Of a DNA stretch of 64,000 bases, positions 16,276-25,920 are shown one piece after another. Source of the DNA: Pseudomonadales bacterium (GTDB lineage: Bacteria; Pseudomonadota; Gammaproteobacteria; Pseudomonadales; Azotimanducaceae); assembly GCA_041395945.1 (NCBI GenBank), contig JAWKZN010000001.1, positions 2,232,001 to 2,296,000 on the forward strand, written 5' to 3'. The position numbers and the translations under genes are program-made. Positions within the stretch are counted from its first letter, which is position 1; the number at the start of each line of letters is the position of its first letter. The notes under the pieces are model-generated. The model searched no databases. It saw only the letters and a program-made list of their open reading frames with translations, and was not told where the DNA came from.

Positions 16276-19005
16276 TCACTGCGACCCGCGCTGCAGAGTG
16301 GGCGCTGTTACCACCACAAACGTACTCGATGTCTGCGCCGTGACGGAGGCACCACCCGCAGACAGCGACGCACTGGCGCCTGATTGAAAGGCGACACTGT
16401 CGACACTGCCGCGCGACACGTTGCCCGAGAGGGTGACCCCGCCGCTCACCTCGGCCGCTACCGTGGCACCCGCACCGGAACCACTGCCCCCAAGTTTCGA
16501 TCCGGCATAGAGACTCACATCCCCTTTCGAGTTGGCGCTGCCTCTGGCGGAGAGCTTCACCGGACCGACGCCGCCGGAAACACCACCGCTGGCCTTGCGG
16601 AAGTTACCCTGACCATCCTCGGTCCGTTCACCACTGACCGCCACCACGCCAAGATCGACACCACCACCGGCCGTTCGCTGTGTCACAGTGCCGGTGCTGT
16701 CCGTCGAGCTGCCTCCCGAGACTTTCACCACACCCACATCCACTTCACCACTGCTGGTGACACTCTTCAGCTTTCCCGACTCATCCAGTTGCACATCGGC
16801 AGTCAGTTCAAGCGGCCCGAGGTCGGCATTCAACACCACCTGTATGCCATCGCAGCCAACGCTCACTGACACCGCACCGACTGTCGTAGACACACCGCTC
16901 TGGCTGTCGGCGTCATCGCAGCGGGCGACTTGAGCACTGTCACCACCCGGCTGGATGGCTGCGTCCGAGGGAGGCGGCCGCGCACAATCCACGACCGCTT
17001 CCGCATAATGTGTGCTTTCGAGCATGTTGGTGAGCAGACTGTTGTACCAGGTCATATTGGCCAGCTGCAGTTCCGCGTTCAGATAGGCACGGAAGCCCGG
17101 GTCGGTGACCAGACTGCCCAGAGCGGTCGCGTACTGATGCCAGGCGGCGTGCAGGCGACGCTCCCGGAAATCGACGAGTTGCACATCCTTGCGTTGCCGG
17201 GCACTCACCTCATCCACCAGATTGATGAGTGCTGCACAGAACTTGGCGTCGTCCTTCACGAATCTGCGGGAGATTTCGAGAAACTGACGCTCGTAATATT
17301 TCTCGATCAGATCGTCCGTCTCGGTCGCACTCTTCACAGCCTTATTACGCAGCCGCAGCAGTTGCGCGATCTCCTCCACTGGCGCACCACTTTCGGACCA
17401 CCGGTTGCTGATCTCCCGGTAGCGACGCAGCTGTTGCGCGGTCAGATCTCCCTTCGGCCAGGCCCTGGCGAGTCGATTGCGCACCCGGGTCAGCGCAACC
17501 AGCCTGGCCTGCTCGCCCGGCCACATGGCAAGCACCGTCCTGCGGTAGTCGATCTGGCTGGATATGCCCTCAGGCTGGTGGATTGCCGGGAGAACGCCGC
17601 GCTCGCCCTTGGCCACATCCACGAAATGCACCGCGTCGAGTTGCAGAAGCTGATTTTCCACCCTGCCTGACTCGGGGGCTGCAGCAACCGGGTTCGCATT
17701 ACCCGGCGCAGCCGCGCCGCCGGATTCGCCTGTACCCTGTCCGGACGCCGGTGTCGCAATCGTGGCGGCAGACGGGCGCCGGAAGTAACCGGCAACGAAG
17801 GCACGCTGTGCATCCTTGCCGTTTGCGCTCTCGGCCAGGGCAAGCGCCAGGGCAGCCTCGCCGAATCCCGGGTGCTCGGCGAATACCCCCGCCAGCAACC
17901 GCTCCGCCGCGACAGTGTCACCCAGAACCATGAGCGATGCTGCCCTGGCATAGTCGAGAAAGGCTGCGCCACCGATGCCGAAAGCCTGGGCGGGGAAATG
18001 ACCCGCAGATTGCAGTCCATCGAGTAACGCCAGAGATTCATTGGCATAGCCCAGGTTGCCGAGCGTGCTGGCCAGGTTGAAGCGCACCGTAGGATCTTCC
18101 GGCCAGCGCTCCGCGGCCAGCAGCAGACGCGCAAGAGACTCCGCAACCAGCCCCTGCACCAGCAGCACAGCCGAGTCATTGATCAGCACTGTCCGATCCG
18201 CATAGGGAGGATGCCCGGCAAGCCGCTGCCGATGAGCGGTCGACATCACCTCATCGACCAGGCTCCGCGCAACGGCCAGTGCATCAGCCGCCGTCGTCGT
18301 GCGTGCATCCACACTGCCAACGATGGGCCGGTTCTGCTGCAGGAAGGCGGCCAGCGCGCCGGGCATCTCGATTTCATCGAAATCGGCAGTGGTGGTGAGC
18401 CTGCCGGCAGGCGCCCGGGCCACCATCTGCTCCACCAGGCTTTCCTGCACGGGCACCGGATCCGGAGGCAGCGACCCGCCGGGATCCGCCGCACCATCCG
18501 CTGCGGTTGCTGAAATCGCCATCGACAGCCCGAGGGTGAAGACCGCGGTACTCACCAGCATCTCACCCATCTCATCCTTCCCGAGCGCGGTGACGAAGTA
18601 CATCCGCTCCCCCACGGGATAGGCGTCGAGGGCAACAAACACCTCACCCTCCGGACCGGCCAGATAGCCACTGCGACGCCGACCCTGGAGCGCTTCATTC
18701 CACTCCATCGGCTCGTCGGCCATCATGCGCGCGACCTGACTGGTACCAATGAGTTCACGCCAGCGGGCTTCCAGCGCCTGCGCAGGGGATCCCGCCAGCG
18801 GGAGCCCCGGCTCGAGAGTCAACACCGCACCCGCGGTCGGATAACCGGGTTCGGGTTCGTAGACGAGCCGATCCGTCCCACGCAGGGTTTCCCGCCAGCC
18901 GGGCGGCACTTCGTAGTGCCAGTCACCGTATTCCGCGCCGAGCGCGGAAGTGCACAGCAGCGACAGCAGCAGTTGCCCGAGCCGTCGACAGAGCGCATCA
19001 GTCAC
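16276..19005 (-). CDS. Large exported protein with TPR-like middle and repetitive beta C-terminus, function unknown
   Basis: 909 residues from a GTG at 19005 that overlaps the stop codon of the upstream gene by 8 bp, so the two are translationally coupled. Signal peptide 1-23. Residues 24-170 look like a compact alpha/beta domain (GDWHYEVPPGW). Residues 280-400 contain tetratricopeptide-like helices (PEDPTVRFNLASTLGNLGY). Residues 480-690 are a helical region. Residues 740-909 are low-complexity Ser/Gly/Val strands with internal repeats (GVVKVSGGSSTD and GVVAVSGERTED). The tail is reminiscent of surface beta-solenoid tails. I do not recognise the family. Confidence 0.8.
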   Translation of the reverse strand: MTDALCRRLGQLLLSLLCTSALGAEYGDWHYEVPPGWRETLRGTDRLVYEPEPGYPTAGAVLTLEPGLPLAGSPAQALEARWRELIGTSQVARMMADEPMEWNEALQGRRRSGYLAGPEGEVFVALDAYPVGERMYFVTALGKDEMGEMLVSTAVFTLGLSMAISATAADGAADPGGSLPPDPVPVQESLVEQMVARAPAGRLTTTADFDEIEMPGALAAFLQQNRPIVGSVDARTTTAADALAVARSLVDEVMSTAHRQRLAGHPPYADRTVLINDSAVLLVQGLVAESLARLLLAAERWPEDPTVRFNLASTLGNLGYANESLALLDGLQSAGHFPAQAFGIGGAAFLDYARAASLMVLGDTVAAERLLAGVFAEHPGFGEAALALALAESANGKDAQRAFVAGYFRRPSAATIATPASGQGTGESGGAAAPGNANPVAAAPESGRVENQLLQLDAVHFVDVAKGERGVLPAIHQPEGISSQIDYRRTVLAMWPGEQARLVALTRVRNRLARAWPKGDLTAQQLRRYREISNRWSESGAPVEEIAQLLRLRNKAVKSATETDDLIEKYYERQFLEISRRFVKDDAKFCAALINLVDEVSARQRKDVQLVDFRERRLHAAWHQYATALGSLVTDPGFRAYLNAELQLANMTWYNSLLTNMLESTHYAEAVVDCARPPPSDAAIQPGGDSAQVARCDDADSQSGVSTTVGAVSVSVGCDGIQVVLNADLGPLELTADVQLDESGKLKSVTSSGEVDVGVVKVSGGSSTDSTGTVTQRTAGGGVDLGVVAVSGERTEDGQGNFRKASGGVSGGVGPVKLSARGSANSKGDVSLYAGSKLGGSGSGAGATVAAEVSGGVTLSGNVSRGSVDSVAFQSGASASLSAGGASVTAQTSSTFVVVTAPTLQRGSQ

Positions 19006-20317
19006 GTGCCAGCACCCGTCCGTTCACGATCAGCTGCTGCGGTTGCTCCGGGTGCTGACCGGGGGGTACCAGAGCGTTAATGCGCCAGCGTCTGCCATCA
19101 TCGCCATCGAGGGCCAGGGTGAACAGTTCGAATCGATAGACTCCGGCACCACCACCTAAGGCGCGCCGGGCTTCAGCGTCACTCCAGCGGGAGCGCATGG
19201 CCTCACCATCGGGTACCACCAGATGCCAGGCAGCACCGACCATGCGCAGGAAGTCGCCGCGGTCTTCGTAGCGACCCTCTCTGTGAAGAATCAGTCGGGG
19301 AGCCGCTGCATCCCGGTAGTCCAGACGGGCGTAGCTGCCATCGAGCCGCAGGGGAGCGGGCATCGCCACCGGTCTGTGATACCTGCCGCGGTCATCGGTA
19401 AAACCCTCGGAATGCCGTTGCACCACCTGTCGATAGTCACCCCGGGTAAAGATCAATTCGTCGTCCCGCGCGCGCCAGGTCCCCCACATTGCCGGCTGCT
19501 GGCTGCGATCCCAGTTCATATCCGCAACCAGCCCGCGCACGGGCAGTCGCCGGCGGTAGGTGCCATCGGCAAACAGCACATCGACTTCCTCGGCATCGAC
19601 GATGGCGTTTCCGCCAGCACCGGCGCTCAAGCCTCGGTCGAGTCCGAGGAAAACGCGGGTACCGGAATCTATGGTCCGGGCGTTCGACAGCGGCTCGGAG
19701 GTCGCTGTCGCTGGAGCGCGCGCGGAGTGTTGTGCATCCAGGCGCGGCACGCTCGCGATGGCATCCATGACCACTGCCTGATGGCGGTTGTAGGTTGCAT
19801 CACTGTCCGCAAAGGCCCAGAACCGCACGCGTCGTTCGTTCCGTCGGGCGAGCGCAATCAGGGCCGTGTAATCCACCCCATTGAGGGTGGCCACACCCGC
19901 ACTGAGGCTGAAGTCCCAGCCCTGCGACGTTTCCCGCACGCTTTCCGGTCCAACGGCGCGCCAGGGACCCAGATCGGCGATCGCACCGGCTAAATCAGAA
20001 TTGAGATCACCCGGCAGTTCCCGGGGCGGGTCCACCAGCAGCAGAAAGGACGTACCGGCAAGGAGATCTCCGGGCACTGCAGAAACCACGCCGTCCGCTT
20101 CCTGTCCGCGCAGCCAGGTGGCCGGCAGCTCGAGCCAGGTCAACGGAGCCGCAGCTTCCTGTGCAGATACAGCCACGCCCGCCAGCGCGAACAGCGCGCC
20201 CAGCAGACCTGGCCACCACACCGCCCCCGCTGATCGGTCAGGCGCCTTCGATCTGAAATCGGGACCGGAGTCCAGACCGTCCAAATGCACTACTCCCTGA
20301 GGAACTCCATGTGGCAT
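18998..20317 (-). CDS. Exported protein of unknown function, coupled to the 909-residue protein
   Basis: Up to 439 residues. The ATG at 20317 is the longest start. A TTG thirteen codons in, behind AGGGAG, would put the signal peptide (hydrophobic LLGALFALAGVAVSAQ) nearer the N-terminus and may be the real one. The mature part is rich in short strands and charged loops (VFLGLDRGL, EVDVLFADGTYRR, MWGTWRARDDELIFTRGDY, RLDGSYARLDYRD). It may be a beta-rich periplasmic or lipocalin-like domain, but this is a guess. It ends inside the start of the next gene, so they form one operon. Confidence 0.75.
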   Translation of the reverse strand: MPHGVPQGVVHLDGLDSGPDFRSKAPDRSAGAVWWPGLLGALFALAGVAVSAQEAAAPLTWLELPATWLRGQEADGVVSAVPGDLLAGTSFLLLVDPPRELPGDLNSDLAGAIADLGPWRAVGPESVRETSQGWDFSLSAGVATLNGVDYTALIALARRNERRVRFWAFADSDATYNRHQAVVMDAIASVPRLDAQHSARAPATATSEPLSNARTIDSGTRVFLGLDRGLSAGAGGNAIVDAEEVDVLFADGTYRRRLPVRGLVADMNWDRSQQPAMWGTWRARDDELIFTRGDYRQVVQRHSEGFTDDRGRYHRPVAMPAPLRLDGSYARLDYRDAAAPRLILHREGRYEDRGDFLRMVGAAWHLVVPDGEAMRSRWSDAEARRALGGGAGVYRFELFTLALDGDDGRRWRINALVPPGQHPEQPQQLIVNGRVLARD

Positions 20318-20323
20318 GTTGCC

Positions 20324-20353
20324 CCTGTCCCGCGCACAGCTCGATGGGACAGG
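20324..20353. promoter_or_regulatory. Spaced dyad in a divergent intergenic region
   Basis: CCTGTCCC at 20324-20331 and GGGACAGG at 20346-20353 are perfect inverted half-sites with centres 22 bp apart, two helical turns. They lie between the divergently transcribed exported-protein operon (start 20317) and the DUF4412-like gene (start 20433). The geometry suits a dimeric regulator or a leader hairpin. Confidence 0.4.
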
Positions 20354-20432
20354 AGGACTAAGACTTTCGGTTGATGGGCAGCGGTCCGGGTCAGACCTAG
20401 CATAGGTGTGATATGCAATCCGGAGTTTGCCA

Positions 20433-21152
20433 ATGAGAGTGATTTTGTCGGCCTTCGCGCTGCTCCTCAGCGCCGCCAGTCAGGCCATGCAGGCACCCGA
20501 GGTGGAATACGGCGGCTATCTCTCCTTCGAGACCCAGGAGGGCGTCATGCAGGGCCCCGCAGCCTGGGCGCGCGATCGGGAGCGACGGGAATTCATCATG
20601 GACGGCGCCAGCGTCGTGATGATCATCCGCAGGGACAGAAATCTGATGTGGAACCTGTTTCCGGATACGAAAATGTACGTAGAGATGTCTCTCGATGATC
20701 CGAAGCAGGACGACGGAGACGATCTCGCCGACTACGTGATCGAGCAGGCCGACAACGTCGGCAGCGAAACCATCAATGGTGTCGCCACGACCAGGAGTAA
20801 AATGGTGATGCGTCATCCCAATGGCGAAAAACTCGGCGGTTTCTTCTGGCGCACCGACGACGGCATTCTGATAAAGATGGATGCGCTGGCCGTGGAAAAA
20901 GACAGCAAGGCGCGCATAAAACTCGAACTCAGCGATCTTGTCGTGGGTACACAGGACCCGACGCTGTTCGAACTGCCCGCCGGCTACTCGAAGATGGGTG
21001 GTATGGGCATGCTGCTGGGTGCCGCGCTCGGAGACGAGGATGAAGACGACGTCGGCGACAACAACGACGAAGGCGACAACGATGCCCCCGAAGAACCGGT
21101 AAAAAAGAAGCGTTTCGGACTGAAGAGCGCGCTGGATCTGCTGAAAAACTAA
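20433..21152 (+). CDS. Exported DUF4412-like protein
   Basis: 239 residues from the ATG at 20433 (CGGAG seven bases upstream). A signal peptide spans about 1-20. The mature domain has alternating short strands (EVEYGGYLSFETQEGVMQG, REFIMDGASVVMIIRRD, YVIEQADNVGSETINGV). These resemble the DUF4412/LolA-like class of periplasmic proteins. A very acidic segment (DEDEDDVGDNNDEGDNDAPEE) follows, and the C-terminus is basic. It starts an operon with the next gene, 25 bp downstream. The biochemical role is unknown. Confidence 0.75.
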   Translation: MRVILSAFALLLSAASQAMQAPEVEYGGYLSFETQEGVMQGPAAWARDRERREFIMDGASVVMIIRRDRNLMWNLFPDTKMYVEMSLDDPKQDDGDDLADYVIEQADNVGSETINGVATTRSKMVMRHPNGEKLGGFFWRTDDGILIKMDALAVEKDSKARIKLELSDLVVGTQDPTLFELPAGYSKMGGMGMLLGAALGDEDEDDVGDNNDEGDNDAPEEPVKKKRFGLKSALDLLKN

Positions 21153-21177
21153 AAATCCGTATTGTCTGGAGTCTTCG

Positions 21178-22209
21178 ATGATCCTGCACACCGTCGCAAT
21201 CCTGTGGGCTGTCTCTGCACTCGCTGCCGCGGATATCGAGGTCTATCCGGGGGGGGAGATGTGCCCCAACTGGGAAGCCGCAAACGGCGCCAGGCAGGCC
21301 TATGTCCGTGCCATCGCTGCCGAGCAGGCGGGTGATCCCGAGAAAGCGTTCGGCATCCTCAAAAACAACGAAGGTGCCTGTTTCCGGCAGGGCCCGTCAG
21401 CCGATACGTTCTATCAATCCTATATCCGGTTAGCGCGCACGGTCGCCACGCGCGCCGAAGCAAACGGAAATTTCGATACGGCCATCGCTGCGCTCTACGA
21501 CATCCGCCAGGCCATGTACGAGCGCTATGTCAGCCAGTTCCAGCTGGTTTCGGAAATCGGTCGCCTTCGAATGGCGAGCGCCCGCGCAAAGCCCGCGGAT
21601 TTCAAACTACAGAGCGGAGTCGAAGCGGAATTCTCCGGAGCCGGCATATCCACGCTGCTCAGCCAGTACGGCACCGACTCCGAGCACGCTGCCCGAATGC
21701 AGGTCGTCGACGGCTATCTGCAAGAACTGCGAGCCAATGCCCAGACCCAGGGCGACCGACTGCTGGATGAAGAGCAGACCGCCTTCTCCGCTCGACCAGT
21801 GGGCGCCACGGATGGCACCCTCCCCCTGCTGGAGCGTGCCAGGGCCTGGATGCAGCTGGCCCGCAGCGAACGCACGGCAGCGGTGACCCGGAGGGCCATC
21901 GACCGGGGCGACAGTCTCGCCGCCCTCGATGCGCCCCATCGTCTTGAACTGGCCCAGGACTATTACCGCTTTGCGGATTCGGCCTCACATCTGGCCCGGG
22001 TACAGGCCAGGGCGAAAAAACTCGGAGATTCTGCAAACGCTCGCGCGCACTACGAGTCCGCGTCCGAGTATTATCAGATCGCCGGTCTCGAGGATCTCGC
22101 AGCAGAGGTGTTGGAGCATGGTGAGGCTGAGAACAAAGCCGCGGAGGAGAACCGACGGGAACGCTTTCAGCAGGAACAGGACGACCTGGAGCGCGAGCTC
22201 GACTTCTGA
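21178..22209 (+). CDS. Exported helical protein, function unknown
   Basis: 343 residues, ATG at 21178 behind TGGAG. The N-terminal signal is short (MILHTVAILWAVSALAA). The rest is almost entirely helical and Ala/Glu/Arg rich, with repeat-like helices (QAYVRAIAAEQAGDPEKAF, AYDIRQ-type segments) and a charged C-terminal coiled coil (RRERFQQEQDDLERELDF). Tetratricopeptide-like packing is likely. It follows the DUF4412-like gene closely and precedes the hybrid kinase by 69 bp, so it may belong to the same envelope system. Confidence 0.75.
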   Translation: MILHTVAILWAVSALAAADIEVYPGGEMCPNWEAANGARQAYVRAIAAEQAGDPEKAFGILKNNEGACFRQGPSADTFYQSYIRLARTVATRAEANGNFDTAIAALYDIRQAMYERYVSQFQLVSEIGRLRMASARAKPADFKLQSGVEAEFSGAGISTLLSQYGTDSEHAARMQVVDGYLQELRANAQTQGDRLLDEEQTAFSARPVGATDGTLPLLERARAWMQLARSERTAAVTRRAIDRGDSLAALDAPHRLELAQDYYRFADSASHLARVQARAKKLGDSANARAHYESASEYYQIAGLEDLAAEVLEHGEAENKAAEENRRERFQQEQDDLERELDF

Positions 22210-22278
22210 ATTGCGGCTCCTCGACTACCGGTCACCTGATGACTTCCAGCCTGCCTGACGCCAGCGCCTGAGATCGCA

Positions 22279-24066
22279 ATGACAGTCCATCACCTTCCCG
22301 GTTCGGCACCAGTCTCCGCCGATCTGTTCTGCCGATCCGTGGAGGAGCTTTTTCGCGCCCTGCGCATGGCACTGCCCCTGGTCGCCGCCATCCCGGCGGT
22401 ACTTGCCGTCATGCTCTGGTCCAGCGTGGATCACCAGACCCTCGTGCTGTGGCTGGCGGCGGTGCTGCTGTCCAACCTCGGCCGCTATCTTCTGTCCCGC
22501 CATCATCTGCGGCTGCCTCGATCGGAATCCCGGTCCCGTACCCACGTTCACCTGCTGTTCGTCGCCAATGCGATCGACGGCTGTCTGTGGGGCAGCGCGG
22601 CATTTCTGTTTTTCGTCGCGGACAGCATCTCCGTACAGGTACTTGTGTACACCCTCATCGTCGGGCTGGCGGCAGGATCCATCATGGCCATGGCTTACTG
22701 GCCGGCGGCCCTCTACGCTTTCGCCGTACCCGCCGTCGGCCTCGCCGCCCTGCGCATGGCACTGGCAGGCGAACCCGCCTCCCACGCACTCGCCATCCTC
22801 CTCCTGCTGTTCCTTGCCATTCTGTTCGCGACACTGCATCTGGCTCACCGCAGCGCGCGCGGTTCGATCGAACTGCAGTTCGCCAATCGGGAACTGATCG
22901 AGCAGCTCAAGCTGCAGAAAGAAGCAGCCGAGCAGGCGAACCTGGCCAAATCGAAGTTCCTCGCCGCCGCCAGCCATGACCTCCGGCAGCCGCTCCACGC
23001 CCTGGAGCTGTTTGTCTCGGTACTGACTGAAAAATCCCGCGGCAATGACAACGAATCGTTGCTTGCGAACATCAATCGTTCACTGGGCGCGCTGTCGAGC
23101 CTCTTTCAGAGCCTGCTCGATGTGTCACGACTCGACGCCGGTGTCATCACCATCCATTCCCGGGACTTTGAACTGGGCAGATTGTTCGAACCGCTCATCG
23201 CGGAGCATGCCCCTCTGGCCTCCGCCAAAGGCCTGACCCTGAACTGGGATGGTCGCGACGCCAGGGTGCACTCGGATCCTGCCCTGGTGGAAAGGATGCT
23301 GCGCAATCTGCTCTCCAATGCCATCCGCTATACGCCGGGTGGTTTCATCCGCTTGAACGCGGAAATCCGGGGTCAAGCAGTATGCATTCGAGTCACGGAT
23401 TCCGGTATCGGCATACCCGCGGATCAGCAGCGGGAGATCTTCGAAGAGTTCGTTCAGTTGCACAATCCTGAGCGCGACCGGGAACAGGGGCTCGGCCTGG
23501 GCCTGGCGATCGTCCGGCGTCTGGCTGAGCTCCTGCAGACAGAAGTCCAGGTTGATTCAAACCCTGGTAGTGGATCCACGTTCAGTTTCACACTGCCGAC
23601 AGCTCAGCATATGGCAGGCACTGAAACTCCAACTGCATCAGTCACGACGGAAAACTATCGCCAGCACCTCCTCGGTGGACGGCTGATCCTGGTCATCGAA
23701 GACGAAGCGGCCATTCGCGAAGCCATGCGCACTCTGCTCTCAAGCTGGGATTGCCGGGTACTCCTCGCCGAGGACCTTGCCGGCGCGCTGGCTGCGATCG
23801 CTCAGACCGACGCAATCCCGGATGTAATCGTGGCAGACTACCGTCTGCGTGAGAGTCTGACCGGTGCCGAGGCCATCCGCGCAATAGAGGCTCAAATCGG
23901 TCATCGGGTACCGGGTGTGGTCATCACTGGCGACACCGCACCGGAGCGCATCCGCGAAGCCCAGGCAGCTGGTTATGCGCTGCTCCACAAGCCCGTGCAG
24001 GCCGGAAAACTGCGCGCCCTGCTCACACACCTGACCCTCGACAGCACCCGCCACGTCCGCTCCTGA
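22279..24066 (+). CDS. Hybrid sensor histidine kinase
   Basis: 595 residues. About six membrane spans occupy residues 28-200 with no large periplasmic loop, so the signal is probably sensed in the membrane. A short coiled coil (about 205-235) leads to the dimerisation helix with phospho-acceptor His233 in ASHDLRQPLHALE. The HATPase domain (about 340-450) has NLLSNAIRYTPGG, DSGIGIP and GLGLGLAIVRRL. A C-terminal receiver (about 470-590) has EDE, Asp520 in VADYRL and HKP. Kinases of this build often signal to a separate NarL-type regulator. The one at 15639 lacks a kinase of its own. Confidence 0.93.
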   Translation: MTVHHLPGSAPVSADLFCRSVEELFRALRMALPLVAAIPAVLAVMLWSSVDHQTLVLWLAAVLLSNLGRYLLSRHHLRLPRSESRSRTHVHLLFVANAIDGCLWGSAAFLFFVADSISVQVLVYTLIVGLAAGSIMAMAYWPAALYAFAVPAVGLAALRMALAGEPASHALAILLLLFLAILFATLHLAHRSARGSIELQFANRELIEQLKLQKEAAEQANLAKSKFLAAASHDLRQPLHALELFVSVLTEKSRGNDNESLLANINRSLGALSSLFQSLLDVSRLDAGVITIHSRDFELGRLFEPLIAEHAPLASAKGLTLNWDGRDARVHSDPALVERMLRNLLSNAIRYTPGGFIRLNAEIRGQAVCIRVTDSGIGIPADQQREIFEEFVQLHNPERDREQGLGLGLAIVRRLAELLQTEVQVDSNPGSGSTFSFTLPTAQHMAGTETPTASVTTENYRQHLLGGRLILVIEDEAAIREAMRTLLSSWDCRVLLAEDLAGALAAIAQTDAIPDVIVADYRLRESLTGAEAIRAIEAQIGHRVPGVVITGDTAPERIREAQAAGYALLHKPVQAGKLRALLTHLTLDSTRHVRS

Positions 24067-24142
24067 CGCAACCGGAAGTGTCACCTGTCCTGCGTTGACG
24101 GTAGTGTCATAATGGCAACCCCGCAGGAGGAGAGCAGCGCGC

Positions 24143-25843
24143 ATGTCGGAAGCAGACACATCCGGATCGAAGATCAATCCCACCCTGAACCCGGAAGACT
24201 TCGACGATCCCGTAACACTGAACCCGGTCATCGGACTGCGCTTCGCCGATCTGCTCGCCGCAGGTCGGGTGGTACTGCGCCAGGCGCTGCTGCAGCCCAA
24301 CCTCGTCGTCGAACAGATGGCGCGCTACAACCAGGAACTGCTGCGTATCCTGACCGGCACCTCCGAGCTGGACGCGGACCCGAAAGATCGCCGTTTCATC
24401 GACAAAGCGTTCCGGGAGAATCCGATCTTCGGTTTCAGCAAGAAGAGCTGGCTGGCCTGGCGGGCGAGCCTCAACGAGTGGGTGGACGGCAATGAATTCG
24501 AGGGCGTGGACCGCGACCGGGCCCGTTTCATCGTGAATCTGATCGCAGACGCTCTGGCCCCCACCAATTTCCTCTTCAGCAATCCATCCGCACTGCGCAA
24601 GGCGCGGCAAACGGGTGGTCGCAGTCTGGTCAACGGGCTGCGGAATTTCATCGGCGACATGCTGAACAATCATCAGATGCCGTCCCAGGTGGACAAGACT
24701 GCATTCACCGTCGGCGGCAACCTCGCCAACACGCCCGGTTCGGTCGTTTTCCGCAATGACCTGATAGAGCTCATTCAGTACCAGCCGACAACCGCACTGG
24801 TCTGTGCGCGTCCTGTCTTTATCGTCCCGCCCCAGATCAACAAGTATTACCTCTACGATCTGAGCCCGGAAAAGAGCATGGTGCGCTATCTCGTTGGCCA
24901 GGGACTGCAGGTATTCGTGATTTCCTGGCGCAATCCCCAGGCAGAACTGCGCCATATGGGTCTCGATGCCTACGTCGCAGCCATCGAAGAAGCCCTGCGC
25001 GCCACCCTGGAAATCACCGGCCAGGAAGATGTGAATGCCGTCGGCGCCTGCGCCGGTGGCATCACCCTGTCGCTGGCCCTCGGGCACTTCGCTGCGCGCG
25101 GCTGGCAGCCGGCTCATTCCCTGACGCTGATGGTGAACGTACTGCGCTTCGGTGATGCGGACTCGGTGATGAGTATCTTCACCACGCCGGCCACCATCGA
25201 CGCAGCGCGCAAACGCTCTGCGCGACTCGGTGTGCTGGATGGTTATGACACGGCCAAGGTGTTCAACTGGATGCGCCCTAACGATCTGATCTGGAATTAT
25301 GTGGTCTCCAACTATCTGCATGGCGAAGACCCGCCCACATTCGATGTACTTTACTGGAACAATGACTGCACACGGCTCCCCGCCCAGCTGCACGCTGACT
25401 TTCTCGACCTCTTCGACGGCAAGTCTCTGGCGCGGCCGGGGAGCGTGGTAGTTGGCGGTACACCCATCGATCTGAAACAGACAGGCTTCGATGTCTTCAT
25501 CACCGGCGGCACCACGGACCACATCACACCCTGGAAGGCCTGCTACCGATCTGTGCCACTGTTCGGTGGCAAAGTTGAGTTTCTGCTGAGTTCCGCCGGA
25601 CACATCCAGAGTGTGCTGAATCCTCCCGGCAACCCGAAGGCCGTATACTGGACGAATGACAACACACCGGGCAATCCGGACGAATGGAAGATGGGCGCAA
25701 CCCAACACAATGTGTCCTGGTGGACCTGCTGGTCGGAGTGGCTCAGAGCACGCGGCAACGGCGAACTGCCCGCCAACACCACCCCCGGCAGCGCCGTTCA
25801 TGCAGCCCTCTGCGACGCACCCGGGACTTACGTTTTCGAATGA
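24143..25843 (+). CDS. phaC: Polyhydroxyalkanoate synthase, class II type
   Basis: 566 residues, the length of class II (medium-chain) synthases. The lipase-like box GACAGG carries catalytic Cys303. The partner Asp lies in GGTTDHITPW and the His in SAGHIQSVLNPP. PhaC polymerises (R)-3-hydroxyacyl-CoA into storage polyester at the granule surface. AGGAGGAG lies ten bases before the ATG. The next gene on the same strand is the matching depolymerase, so the two form a storage and mobilisation pair. No phasin or second synthase is in view. Confidence 0.95.
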   Translation: MSEADTSGSKINPTLNPEDFDDPVTLNPVIGLRFADLLAAGRVVLRQALLQPNLVVEQMARYNQELLRILTGTSELDADPKDRRFIDKAFRENPIFGFSKKSWLAWRASLNEWVDGNEFEGVDRDRARFIVNLIADALAPTNFLFSNPSALRKARQTGGRSLVNGLRNFIGDMLNNHQMPSQVDKTAFTVGGNLANTPGSVVFRNDLIELIQYQPTTALVCARPVFIVPPQINKYYLYDLSPEKSMVRYLVGQGLQVFVISWRNPQAELRHMGLDAYVAAIEEALRATLEITGQEDVNAVGACAGGITLSLALGHFAARGWQPAHSLTLMVNVLRFGDADSVMSIFTTPATIDAARKRSARLGVLDGYDTAKVFNWMRPNDLIWNYVVSNYLHGEDPPTFDVLYWNNDCTRLPAQLHADFLDLFDGKSLARPGSVVVGGTPIDLKQTGFDVFITGGTTDHITPWKACYRSVPLFGGKVEFLLSSAGHIQSVLNPPGNPKAVYWTNDNTPGNPDEWKMGATQHNVSWWTCWSEWLRARGNGELPANTTPGSAVHAALCDAPGTYVFE

Positions 25844-25920
25844 GCACAGGGATCAGCCGGTTGATCCTGGGGATTCCAGACTAGTGGACTGCAACAAACA
25901 TCCCGACTCAGTCTGCTAGG

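Noticed and set aside
19115..19130. TψC-like GTTCGAATC as a tRNA
   Set aside because: It lies inside an exported-protein gene, with no acceptor or anticodon arms.
24107..25801. Long minus-strand open frame opposite phaC
   Set aside because: phaC has full catalytic motifs on the plus strand; the mirror has none.
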